A DNA stretch of 64,000 bases. It comes from Tistrella mobilis KA081020-065. Lineage in GTDB: Bacteria > Pseudomonadota > Alphaproteobacteria > Tistrellales > Tistrellaceae. The stretch spans positions 2,401,501 through 2,465,500 of the forward strand of contig NC_017956.1 of the NCBI RefSeq assembly GCF_000264455.2. The letters are read 5' to 3'. The first letter of the stretch is position 1; each line of letters begins with the position of its first letter. The notes under the pieces are model-generated. The model had not been told where the DNA came from. It saw only the letters and a program-made list of their open reading frames with translations, and did not search any database. This document shows positions 10,180 to 18,287 of the stretch, one piece after another. The position numbers were made by a program, and so were the translations under genes.

Positions 10180-10983
10180 TTACCCTTCCCGGAAGAGGAT
10201 GGGAACGGCCATCTCGCCCAGCACCTTGGAAAGATCGGCCTCGGCGGCATCGAGTTCGGCATCGTCGGTGCCGCGCAGCACCAGGCTGACCGAGGGCTTG
10301 CCGCCGCGGAAGGCGGGGTAGGAGCCGATTTCGACGGTCGGATGGCGGTCCTGAACCTCGCCCAGGCGCTGGGCGATCTCGCCTTCGGCACCGTCGACCA
10401 CCAGGGTGACGGCGCGGGTGACCGCCCCGCCTTCAAGCGTGGGCACGACATTGTCCATCATCGCGGCCGCAATCTGCGGCACGCCAGCCAGCACGTGGAC
10501 CTTGCCGATCCGGAAGCCGGGGGCGATCGAGACCGGATTGTCGATCAGCGTCGCGCCCTCGGCCGTGTTGGCCATACGCAGCCGCGCCTCGGTCAGCTTG
10601 TCGGGCGGGTAATAGGCCTGAAGCCGGCGCTCGGCCTCAGGATGGCGGATCAGCCGCACGCCCATGGCCTTGGAAACCGCCTCGGCGGTGATGTCGTCAT
10701 GGGTGGGGCCGATGCCGCCGGTGGTGAAGACGTAATCGGCCTTGGCCTCCAGCGCGTGGATGGCGTCGACGATCTCGGCCTCGACATCGGGCACCACCCG
10801 CACCTCGATCACCCGGATGCCGGCCGGGGCGAGTTTGGTCGCGATCATCCGCACATTCACGTCCTGGGTCCGGCCCGACAGGATCTCGTTGCCGATGACC
10901 AGCACCGCGGCGGTGCGGGAGCCGCCCCCTGTGGCGGGGCTCGTGTCGGCGGCAATGGACGGGGTGGGGGTGGTCTCGGTCAT
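10180..10983 (-). CDS. Competence/damage-inducible CinA-like, MoaB/MogA-fold protein
   Basis: This 267-residue protein has the molybdopterin-binding fold signature: VLVIGNEILSGRTQDVNV near the N-terminus and TTGGIGPTHDDITAEAV near residue 90. It matches the N-terminal CinA domain (COG1058) without the amidase domain. Homologues act on nucleotides or bind molybdopterin; the activity here is unknown. The ATG overlaps the stop of the epimerase gene (ATGA), so the two are co-translated. The N-terminal 25 residues are variable. Confidence 0.85.
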   Translation of the reverse strand: MTETTPTPSIAADTSPATGGGSRTAAVLVIGNEILSGRTQDVNVRMIATKLAPAGIRVIEVRVVPDVEAEIVDAIHALEAKADYVFTTGGIGPTHDDITAEAVSKAMGVRLIRHPEAERRLQAYYPPDKLTEARLRMANTAEGATLIDNPVSIAPGFRIGKVHVLAGVPQIAAAMMDNVVPTLEGGAVTRAVTLVVDGAEGEIAQRLGEVQDRHPTVEIGSYPAFRGGKPSVSLVLRGTDDAELDAAEADLSKVLGEMAVPILFREG

Positions 10984-12032
10984 CGGACGGGTCCCGTGCT
11001 TGAAGATGGCGCGTCGATCTCGCCGGCCTGGATCAACCAGTCGATGGTCTCGCGCAGGATGCTGTCGAGCGGCGGCGGCGCATATCCCAGGTCGCGCTTC
11101 GCCCGGTCGCTGTCGATCGCGACCATGTGGCAGGTGATCCGCGCCGCATCGGGCGTGATGGCCGGGCGCAGGCCGGTCAGCCGCGAGACCAGGCCGAGCG
11201 TCTGCGCCACCGCCATCAGCAGCCGGGGCGGCGCCACCCGGTCGGTCAGCCGCCGGCCCATAATGTCGCCCGCCCGGCGGATCAGCTCCTGAAAGCTCGC
11301 CTCGGGCCCGCCCAGAAGATAGTTCTCGCCGATCATCGCACGATCTGCGGCGGCAATCACGGCATCGGCGACCGCGGCGGCGCCTGCAAAACTGCCGCCG
11401 CCGGGCGGGATCGCCGGCAGCCGGCCGCGGGCGGCCAGCCGGATCAGCCCGGCCCAGTTGTGCCGGTCCCAGGCGCCCAGCATATGGCCCGGGTTCAGGA
11501 TCACCGCATCCACGCCGCGGGCGATCGCATCCTGCACCGCCTCTTCCGCAGCCGCCTTGCTCGCCACGTAACCCACGGGATGATCGGCCCCGACCTTGGG
11601 GCAATGCTCGTCGACCCGCCGGCGATCGAAGCCATAGACCGAGGCCGAGGAGACATGAACCAGCCGGCGGACGCGGGTCAGCAGCACCGCCTCGGCCACC
11701 GCCGCGGTGCCCGCCACATTGGTCTGCCATTGCCGGGCCCTGTCGCGCGGGTCGGTGGAGGTGTCGGCCGCAAGATGCAGATAGACATCGGTATCATCGG
11801 GCGTCTGCGCCGCCATGGCATGGGCGTCGGTCAGCGGCGCCTCGATCAGCTGCACGCCCCGGGCGTTCAGCCAGCCGCGCGCCTCTGCCGGGGTTTCGGG
11901 GCGGATGAAGGCGGTGACCGCCCAGCCGGGATCCTGCGTCAGCCGCGCGACCACGTGCCGGCCGAGCATGCCGCCCGCCCCGGTCACCACGGCGCGCCGC
12001 GGCATCTGTGTTCCCGAACCGCGCCTGTTCAT
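10980..12032 (-). CDS. NAD-dependent epimerase/dehydratase (extended SDR)
   Basis: The 350-residue protein begins with a Rossmann motif VVTGAGGMLGRHV, then HLAADTSTDPRD, the Ser in VHVSSASVYG and the catalytic YVASK. The length and motif order are those of extended SDRs acting on NDP-sugars, flavonols or hydroxysteroids. The ATG at 12032 was chosen because GGGGACGAG lies just upstream; a second ATG lies 27 bases downstream. It overlaps the MoaB-like gene. The substrate is unknown. Confidence 0.85.
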   Translation of the reverse strand: MNRRGSGTQMPRRAVVTGAGGMLGRHVVARLTQDPGWAVTAFIRPETPAEARGWLNARGVQLIEAPLTDAHAMAAQTPDDTDVYLHLAADTSTDPRDRARQWQTNVAGTAAVAEAVLLTRVRRLVHVSSASVYGFDRRRVDEHCPKVGADHPVGYVASKAAAEEAVQDAIARGVDAVILNPGHMLGAWDRHNWAGLIRLAARGRLPAIPPGGGSFAGAAAVADAVIAAADRAMIGENYLLGGPEASFQELIRRAGDIMGRRLTDRVAPPRLLMAVAQTLGLVSRLTGLRPAITPDAARITCHMVAIDSDRAKRDLGYAPPPLDSILRETIDWLIQAGEIDAPSSSTGPVR

Positions 12033-12166
12033 GCTCGTCCCCGTCACACATCCGACCGATTGATGGCGTTCGGTCGCGATTATGACCGCGGTCGCCGCAG
12101 GCTTCCAGTCCGCAGGCCATCGGGCGACCGCTTGCGCCATGGCAGGCCCGCGCCTAGTCTGACGCC

Positions 12167-12958
12167 ATGACCGACACCCTGCCCCGGCCGATGGCGGCCC
12201 TTTCCGATACCGACCATCCCGGCCTCGTCTTCACGCCGCCGCTGGAACCTGCGCGTCTCGTGCGGCGCTACAAGCGTTTTTTGGCCGATATCGTCTTTGA
12301 GGACGGTACGGAGACCACCACCCATGTCGCCAACCCCGGCAGCATGGCCGGCCTTGCCGAGCCCGGCTCCCGGATCTGGCTGCAGCGCTCGGCCGATCCG
12401 AAGCGTAAGCTGCCGTTGTCCTGGGTGCTGGTCGAGGTGGCAGGCGGCGCCCATGTGGTCGTCGACACCGGCCGCGCCAACGGGCTGGTTGCGGATGTGA
12501 TCCGCGCCGGGCTGGTTCCGGGCCTCGGCGGCGCCGGCACGACGCTCCGCCGCGAGGTGCGCTATGGCCAGGCCTCACGCGTCGACCTTGTGGTCGACCC
12601 GGCCCCGGGGGCGGGCGGCCTGCCGGTCTATGTCGAGGTCAAATCGGTCACCCTGTCACGCAGGCCGGGGCTGGGGGAGTTTCCCGACGCCCGCACCGCC
12701 CGCGGCGCCCGCCATCTGGCGGAACTGGCGGCGCTGGCAGAGAGCGGCGCCGCCCGGGCCATACTGATCTATGCGGTGATGCGCGGTGATGCGGCGCGCG
12801 TCGACGTCGCGGCCGATATCGACCCGGCCTATGCCGCGGCGCTGGATGCCGCCCGCGCGGCCGGGGTCGGGGTTCTGGCACTCGGCTTCGAGGCAACGCC
12901 CCGGGGCATCGGCTTCACGGGGCTGCTGCCGGTCGCCGGTTCTGCAAGCGGCAGATGA
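12167..12958 (+). CDS. sfsA: SfsA family DNA/RNA nuclease-like protein
   Basis: This 263-residue protein shows the SfsA pattern: LVRRYKRFLADIVFEDG, then THVANPGSMAGL, VDTGRANGLV and the nuclease-like VYVEVKSVTLSR in the second half. SfsA proteins combine an OB-fold with a restriction-enzyme-like domain; E. coli SfsA was found through maltose-gene expression, and nuclease activity is predicted. It lies directly upstream of map and radC on the same strand. Confidence 0.9.
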   Translation: MTDTLPRPMAALSDTDHPGLVFTPPLEPARLVRRYKRFLADIVFEDGTETTTHVANPGSMAGLAEPGSRIWLQRSADPKRKLPLSWVLVEVAGGAHVVVDTGRANGLVADVIRAGLVPGLGGAGTTLRREVRYGQASRVDLVVDPAPGAGGLPVYVEVKSVTLSRRPGLGEFPDARTARGARHLAELAALAESGAARAILIYAVMRGDAARVDVAADIDPAYAAALDAARAAGVGVLALGFEATPRGIGFTGLLPVAGSASGR

Positions 12959-13108
12959 CCGACGTCACGAAAACGCGCATGTCCCGCGATTGCCGGATGG
13001 CCGCTGGTGTAATATCTATGCAGTCAAAGAAGCCATCGCGCAGAACACCCGGTCGCGCAGAACACCCGGTTCGGTCCGGCGGATGACGCCGGGGGAAAGC
13101 AGGAAACG

Positions 13109-13903
13109 ATGATCAAGATCCACGCGCCCGAGGATTTCGAGGGCATGCGCAAGGCGGGCCGTCTGGCCGCCGACGTCCTCGACTTCATCACTCCACATGT
13201 ACAACCGGGAGTGACAACCGAACGCCTCGACCAGTTGTGCCACGACTTCATCCTCGATCATGGTGCCATCCCGGCGCCGTTGAACTACCGGGGCTTCCCC
13301 AAGTCGATCTGCACCTCGGTCAACCACGTGGTCTGCCACGGCATCCCGACCGATCAGAAGGCGCTGGTCGAAGGCGACATCGTCAACATCGACATCACCG
13401 TCATCCTGGATGGCTGGTTCGGCGATACCAGCCGGATGTTCCCGGTCGGCAAGATCTCCCGCAAGGCCGAGCGGCTGATCGAGATCACTTACGACTCGAT
13501 GATGCTGGGCATCGCGGCGGTGAAGCCGGGCGCCACCTTCGGCGATATCGGCCATGCCATCCAGAGCTTCGTGGAAAAGCAGAAATGCTCCGTGGTGCGG
13601 GATTTCTGCGGCCACGGCATCGGCCGGGTCTTCCACGACCAGCCCAACGTGCTGCATTACGGCCGTCGCGGCGAAGGCGAAGAGCTGAAGCCGGGCATGT
13701 TCTTCACCATCGAGCCCATGGTCAATCTGGGCCGGCCCGACGTGAAGATCCTGTCGGACGGCTGGACCGCCGTCACCCGCGACCGCCAGCTCTCGGCCCA
13801 GTTCGAGCATACGGTGGCGGTGACGGAGACCGGCTACGAGATCTTTACCGGCTCTCCCCTCGGCCTCGACCGGCCGCCCTATCGCACCGACATCGCCGCC
13901 TGA
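13109..13903 (+). CDS. map: Type I methionine aminopeptidase
   Basis: The 264-residue protein removes N-terminal methionine from new proteins in the cytosol. All five metal ligands of the pita-bread fold are visible: the two Asp in NIDITVILDGWFGDTSRMF, His in CGHGIGRVFHD, Glu in FTIEPMVNLG and Glu in SAQFEHTVAV. The length is standard for bacterial type I enzymes. It stands between sfsA and radC. Confidence 0.95.
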   Translation: MIKIHAPEDFEGMRKAGRLAADVLDFITPHVQPGVTTERLDQLCHDFILDHGAIPAPLNYRGFPKSICTSVNHVVCHGIPTDQKALVEGDIVNIDITVILDGWFGDTSRMFPVGKISRKAERLIEITYDSMMLGIAAVKPGATFGDIGHAIQSFVEKQKCSVVRDFCGHGIGRVFHDQPNVLHYGRRGEGEELKPGMFFTIEPMVNLGRPDVKILSDGWTAVTRDRQLSAQFEHTVAVTETGYEIFTGSPLGLDRPPYRTDIAA

Positions 13904-13934
13904 CCACGGCACCCGCAGGGGATCCACGATCGCG

Positions 13935-14774
13935 ATGACCGACCGGCGCCGCCCCGACCCGAACCAGACCACCGCGGCGCCGGTGACCGGTTTCGCCCGC
14001 GCCGCCGATATGATCGCGCGTGCAGCGGCGCGGCCTGCCGAAGAGGCACCACAGGCAGTGTCGGCCGCACCGCAGCCGCCGGTTCTGGACGTGGAATCCA
14101 TGCCCTGGTGGCAGGAGGCGGGCCCGGTGCGGACATCGGCGACGGGCCTTGATGAAGCCTCGGGCCGCGTCGCCCGGCCGGCGCTGCCCGAGGCGCCCGA
14201 AAGCGGAACGGCGAAGCCCCATTACCACGGCCATCGCCAGCGCCTGCGCGACCGGCTGCTGGAGCGGGGCGCCGATGCGCTGGCCGATTATGAACTGCTG
14301 GAACTGCTGATCGCCGCCGCCATTCCACGCGGCGACGTGAAGCCGATCGCCAAGCGCCTGCTTCAGACCTTCGGCAGCCTGGGCGACGTGCTGCATGCCG
14401 AGCCGGCCCGGCTGAAGGCCGTAGACGGCGTCGGCCCGGCGGTGCTGGCGCAGATCAAGCTGGCCGAGGGGCTGAAGATCCGCTCCATGCGCGAAGAGGT
14501 CATCAACCGGCCGCTGTTCGCGTCATGGCAGGCGCTGATGGACTATCTGATGGCCGATCTGGGCCATCTGAGGGTGGAGCAGTTCCGCGTGCTGTTCCTG
14601 GACCGCAAGAACCGGCTGATCGCCGACGAGATCCAGCAGCAGGGCACCGTCGACCATACGCCGGTCTATGCGCGGGAGGTGATGAAGCGGGCGCTGGAAC
14701 ACGCCGCCTCGTCGCTGATTCTGGTCCACAACCACCCCACTTGGCCTCTGAAACTCACGTTCGATCACGCTTAA
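13935..14774 (+). pseudogene. radC: radC, 3' end displaced by ICE insertion
   Basis: The 279-residue frame encodes the helix-hairpin-helix part (YELLELLIAAAIPRGDVKPI, AVDGVGPAVLAQIKLAEGLK) and most of the JAB/MPN domain, up to LILVHNHP. An intact RadC continues with a Ser/Gly-rich segment and the Asp that complete the JAMM motif (HxHx7SxxD). Here HNHP is followed by TWPLKLTFDHA and a stop, which is foreign sequence. Divergence begins at about 14738, just before the element's integrase gene. The missing end should be at the right end of the element. The truncated protein is unlikely to bind metal normally. Confidence 0.85.
14727..14738 (+). other. Left junction of the element within radC (candidate att core)
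   Basis: The 12 bases encoding HNHP of the JAMM motif are the last that match RadC; the next codons do not. A highly conserved coding motif is a sensible attachment site for an integrase. The exact core cannot be defined without the right end. Confidence 0.6.
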
Positions 14775-14810
14775 GCACTTATAGGCACAGGCATTTTCTG
14801 TCTTGCGCAC

Positions 14811-14840
14811 TGGGGGCGGCTCGGGGCATATTGGGGGCGG
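14811..14840. repeat. Direct repeat TGGGGGCGG x2, candidate integrase arm sites
   Basis: TGGGGGCGG occurs at 14811-14819 and 14832-14840, 21 bp apart (two helical turns), between the radC junction and the integrase start. Repeated short motifs near an att core are often arm-type sites for integrase or excisionase; that role is inferred from position only. Confidence 0.35.
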
Positions 14841-14954
14841 TTTCGAGGGGATCGAGAGAGCAAAATACCCCGTTTGCCGCTCCCTCTTACCCGTCGACCG
14901 ATCCCAGCTCGCACCCGTGCGGTGATCCGGCTGGAGAGCCGATAGGAGATCCGA

Positions 14955-16208
14955 GTGCCGAGCCTTACTGATGGCGAGATCAGGCAAGCGTTGAAGCGGG
15001 TCGAGCTCACCGGGAAGCAGGAGAACCTCATCGACGGCGAGGGTCGAGGTACGGGCCGGCTCGTGCTCGCTCTGAAGCCGATGCCCACTCGTGTGACGGC
15101 CGATTGGATGGCGCAGCAATGGCGCGACGGCCGCCGGTTCAAGCGAAAGATCGGCTCCTATCCGTCGACATCGCTGGCTCAGGCTCGCGAGCTGTTCAAG
15201 CGGGATTTCGCCGATGCGATCCAGAAGGGCCGCAGCATCAAGATCGCCGGCGACACCCGGCCGGGGACGGTGGCGGACTTGTTTGAGGGCTACGTGAAGG
15301 CCCTCAAGGCGGCCGGGAAGCCGTCCTGGAAGGAGACGGAGAAGGGCCTGAACAAGGTGGCCGACACGCTCGGGCGGAACCGCCCGGCGCGCGAGATCGA
15401 GCCCGAGGAGATCGTGGAGGTCATCCGACCGATCTACGACCGCGGCTCACGCGCCATGGCCGACCACGTCCGGTCCTACATCCACGCGGCCTATAGCTGG
15501 GGCATGAAGTCAGAGCACGACTACCGCAGCGCCACACCGCGGCGCTTCCGACTCGTGTACAACCCCGCGTCGGGCATCCCGACCGAGCCCAAGGTGCAGG
15601 GCACGCGATGGCTCGACGAGGACGAGTTCGTTCGGCTCTATCGCTGGCTCGAGTGCCCCGACGTGCCGGTCCACCCGTCCTATCCTCGCGCTGTTCAGCT
15701 GATCATGCTGACGGGCCAGCGCGTGGAGGAGATCGCCCGCCTCCATGTCGACCAGTGGGACGCGGCTGAGCGCATCATCGACTGGTCGAAGACTAAGAAC
15801 CTGCAGCCGCACGCCGTGCCTGTCCCCTCGATCGCGGCGGAGCTGATCGAGTCCATCAAGCCGAACGCGCACGGTTGGTTCTTTCCGTCGGCGAAAGACC
15901 CGTCGAAGCCCGTCAGTCACGGCACGCTCTACAGCTTCGTGTGGCGGCAGCGGGATCGAGGGGTTATCCCGTTCGCGACGAACCGGGACCTGCGCCGGAC
16001 TTGGAAGACGCTTGCCGGGAAGGCTGGCGTACCGAAGGAGATCCGGGATCGCATTCAGAACCACGCGCTGCAGGACGTGAGCTCCAAGAACTACGACCGT
16101 TGGAACTACATGCCCGAGAAGCGCGCCGGCATGAGGCGGTGGGACAAATTCGTGCGGGCTCTACTCGCCAAGAAGGCTGCTCGGAAATCCGACAGGAAAG
16201 CGGCGTGA
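14955..16208 (+). CDS. Tyrosine site-specific integrase of the ICE
   Basis: This 417-residue integrase has an N-terminal arm-binding region of the DUF4102 type (RFKRKIGSYPSTSLAQAREL), a core-binding SAM-like domain (about 100-190) and a catalytic domain. Visible catalytic residues are Arg in LTGQRVEEIARLH, Lys in SKTKNLQPHAVPV, the Arg box NRDLRRTWKTL (the usual His before DLRRT is Arg here), His in NHALQDV and a nearby Tyr in KNYDRW. The start is GTG at 14955 with AGGAG six bases upstream. It is adjacent to the radC junction and is presumably the enzyme that inserts the element there. Confidence 0.9.
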   Translation: MPSLTDGEIRQALKRVELTGKQENLIDGEGRGTGRLVLALKPMPTRVTADWMAQQWRDGRRFKRKIGSYPSTSLAQARELFKRDFADAIQKGRSIKIAGDTRPGTVADLFEGYVKALKAAGKPSWKETEKGLNKVADTLGRNRPAREIEPEEIVEVIRPIYDRGSRAMADHVRSYIHAAYSWGMKSEHDYRSATPRRFRLVYNPASGIPTEPKVQGTRWLDEDEFVRLYRWLECPDVPVHPSYPRAVQLIMLTGQRVEEIARLHVDQWDAAERIIDWSKTKNLQPHAVPVPSIAAELIESIKPNAHGWFFPSAKDPSKPVSHGTLYSFVWRQRDRGVIPFATNRDLRRTWKTLAGKAGVPKEIRDRIQNHALQDVSSKNYDRWNYMPEKRAGMRRWDKFVRALLAKKAARKSDRKAA

Positions 16209-16627
16209 TCGATCGCATTTGGCTGCACTGGCTGGGCGCAGGTTTTCTACTCGCGATTGCGACGCCGGCTTCTGCCGATCCCTGCGAGGGCGAGCTGCCC
16301 TCCCGCGCGGGTCAGGTTTTCGCCGGCGTCGTCCGTTATGTCGGTGATGGCGATAGTCTGTGCATCGGAAGCAACACGAATCCCGGGGAATGGATCGAGG
16401 TCCGTCTCGCGGATTTCGACGCGCCGGAGCTGCAGGCGTCAGGCGGAGAGTTGGCGAAATTCGCCTTGGCGCGGGTCGCGCTGCATCGCCCCGTGACCTG
16501 CACTGCAGAGCGCGGCCGGAGTGGACGCGTCGTCGTTTTCGATCGGGTGATCGCCCGTTGTCGCATCGGCGGGGCGAGCATAGGCGACATGCTCCGTGTC
16601 GTCCGTGCTCGCGAGGGAGGTAGGTGA
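16205..16627 (+). CDS. Secreted SNase/thermonuclease-like protein
   Basis: This 140-residue protein begins at GTG 16205, overlapping the integrase stop (GTGA). It has a signal peptide (LGAGFLLAIATPASADP, cleavage probably after ASA) and then a short SNase-like domain: VRYVGDGDSLCIG, IEVRLADFDAPEL and a GRVVVFDRVIARC strand. The DGD and the RLADFDAPE motif correspond to the calcium-binding and core regions of staphylococcal-nuclease homologues. It would act in the periplasm. The mature part is short, so full activity is not certain. Confidence 0.75.
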   Translation: MIDRIWLHWLGAGFLLAIATPASADPCEGELPSRAGQVFAGVVRYVGDGDSLCIGSNTNPGEWIEVRLADFDAPELQASGGELAKFALARVALHRPVTCTAERGRSGRVVVFDRVIARCRIGGASIGDMLRVVRAREGGR

Positions 16628-16693
16628 CGCTATGCGCCAACGCCGGGGTCCTACGGACATTCAGCAAGGCTCATCAGAGAGGTGTGGAGTCCT

Positions 16694-16715
16694 GATAACC
16701 CAGGGGTGGGTTATC
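16694..16715. terminator. Perfect 9-bp hairpin after the integrase-nuclease unit
   Basis: GATAACCCA and TGGGTTATC form a perfect 9-bp stem around a GGGG loop, 67 bp after the nuclease stop. There is no T-run, so it may be a terminator lacking the U-tract or an operator for the downstream HTH gene. Confidence 0.4.
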
Positions 16716-16897
16716 GCGCCACCTCAGGTTAGGCCCGAAGCTGCCACTGAAACATCGCATACCGTGTCACCGTGAAGCCGTAACGAGCGTAAAGAGCCCT
16801 ACTTGGGTAGGTCGACAGATTGCCATACCCACGTGGGCCCGATCCATTGAAGGGCGACCGGCCGGTTCGTAGGTTCGTGGCGAAAGGACCAAGCTCT

Positions 16898-17392
16898 ATG
16901 ACCGATTCCGCACCCGCGACTGTCGTCGAGTTTCCGAAAAAACCTGGCAAGACGATCTCGTCCCACGAGCGCATCTGGGGCAAGCCCGTGCTCACCCACG
17001 GCTACACCGCCCTCCCCTCGATCCTGATCCAGGCCCAGAGTCGGCTCGGCATCACGCCGCTCCAGTTCAACATTCTGGCGCAGCTCCTCGACTACTGGCG
17101 CGACCCGGCCCGCGCGCCGTTCCCATCCAAGGCGGACCTTGCCAACCGAATCGGCTGCAAGCCGAAGACGATCCAGACCAACATCCGAGCGCTCGAAAAG
17201 GCGGGCTTGGTGACGCGCGAGATGCGGCGGACCGCGGCCGGCGATTGGAATTCCAACGTCTACCACCTGACCGGCCTCGTCGAACGGGTGCAGAAGCTGG
17301 AGCCGGAGTTCGCCGAGGCAAAGGCGAAGAAGCGGGAGGCGCGCGAGGCTCAAAAGCGGGCCGAGACGCCGAAGCACCGGCGGGGCGCGTGA
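16898..17392 (+). CDS. Winged helix-turn-helix protein (HTH_36-like)
   Basis: This 164-residue basic protein has a helix-turn-helix between about residues 45 and 110: GITPLQFNILAQLLDYWRD, KADLANRIGCKPKTIQTNIRALEKAGLV. That is the HTH_36 pattern seen in plasmid and phage replication or regulatory proteins. The C-terminus is a charged helix (EFAEAKAKKREAREAQKRAE) likely to be a coiled coil. The ATG at 16898 is preceded by AAAGGACC. It lies in the control region between integrase and cargo; a regulatory role is likely, unproven. Confidence 0.7.
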   Translation: MTDSAPATVVEFPKKPGKTISSHERIWGKPVLTHGYTALPSILIQAQSRLGITPLQFNILAQLLDYWRDPARAPFPSKADLANRIGCKPKTIQTNIRALEKAGLVTREMRRTAAGDWNSNVYHLTGLVERVQKLEPEFAEAKAKKREAREAQKRAETPKHRRGA

Positions 17393-17505
17393 GCCTAGAA
17401 ACGATTTACCCCGGGCGCATGCCGAAGGCAGAGGCGGTCCCGGGGTGTCCGTAGGTATAGATAGATGAAACCCCACCCGTTGGCAAGGGTTCGCCGGAGG
17501 CGGTC

Positions 17506-18177
17506 GTGACCGCGGTCGCCAAGATGGAGGCGGCGCTGTCGCTTGAGCGCTTCGCTCGCTATGTAGCCTGGGCCGGCGGCGATCGGACGGCCGCGCTGGA
17601 GCTCTATGCCCTAAACACCCGGCTCTCGGAGGCGCTTTACACGCCGCTCCAGGTGCTGGAACTCGCGCTCCGCAACCGCATCCATACCGTCATGGCGGCA
17701 GCCCACGGGGAGCGCTGGTTCGAGACGGAGGGGCTGCTCCAGGCGCCGCACCAGCGCGAGCAGGTCGAAGTAGCGCTCGCCGATCTCGCCAGGGAGGGTA
17801 AAGAGCCCCTGCCCGGCCGGGTGGTGGCCGCGCTCACCTTCAGCTTCTGGACCGCCATGGTCAGTCCCGCCTACGAGGACTTGTGGCGCTCTACCCTGAA
17901 CGCGATCGCGATGAAGGCTGCCGGTCGGCGGCTCAGCCGCAAGCAGCTCTCCCGGCCGTTGACGCCGATCAGGATCTTGCGCAACCGCATCGCCCATCAT
18001 GAACCGATCCTGCATTGGGATCTGCGCAAGCACCACCGGTCGATGCGGGAAGTGACGGGATGGCTTTCTCCGGCCGCGGCAGCCTGGTGCGGCACGGTAG
18101 ACCGTTTCCCTTCCGTCTTCCCACCACAGGGTTACGATCTTGCCCGCCCCACTCTCTCGGATACTGAGGACGAGTGA
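17506..18177 (+). CDS. Abi-family (AbiD/AbiF-like) HEPN protein
   Basis: This 223-residue protein matches the Abi_2 pattern: LERFARYVAWAGGD, LYALNTRLSEALYTPLQVLE, ALRNRIH, and the RxxxxH-type motif ILRNRIAHHEPI near residue 165. Abi proteins abort phage infection and HEPN motifs usually mark RNases. The start is GTG 17506 with GGAGG five bases upstream. It stands just before the Mokosh-like genes on the same strand with 110 bp between, so it belongs to the same defence island but probably forms a separate unit. Confidence 0.8.
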   Translation: MTAVAKMEAALSLERFARYVAWAGGDRTAALELYALNTRLSEALYTPLQVLELALRNRIHTVMAAAHGERWFETEGLLQAPHQREQVEVALADLAREGKEPLPGRVVAALTFSFWTAMVSPAYEDLWRSTLNAIAMKAAGRRLSRKQLSRPLTPIRILRNRIAHHEPILHWDLRKHHRSMREVTGWLSPAAAAWCGTVDRFPSVFPPQGYDLARPTLSDTEDE

Positions 18178-18287
18178 GATGATGAAATCTTGTGTGCAAA
18201 ACGCTCGCGCCGATCGTGCGGGCTCACACGAGGTGGTGATCTAGCTTTTTTTCTCCCTTTAGTTCGGATTTGGGCGAGTTGTTCCTC

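Noticed and set aside
17408-17446. ACCCCGGG...CCCGGGGT inverted repeat after the HTH gene
   Set aside because: The 23-bp loop and absence of a T-run make it a weak terminator; not distinguishable from chance in GC-rich DNA.
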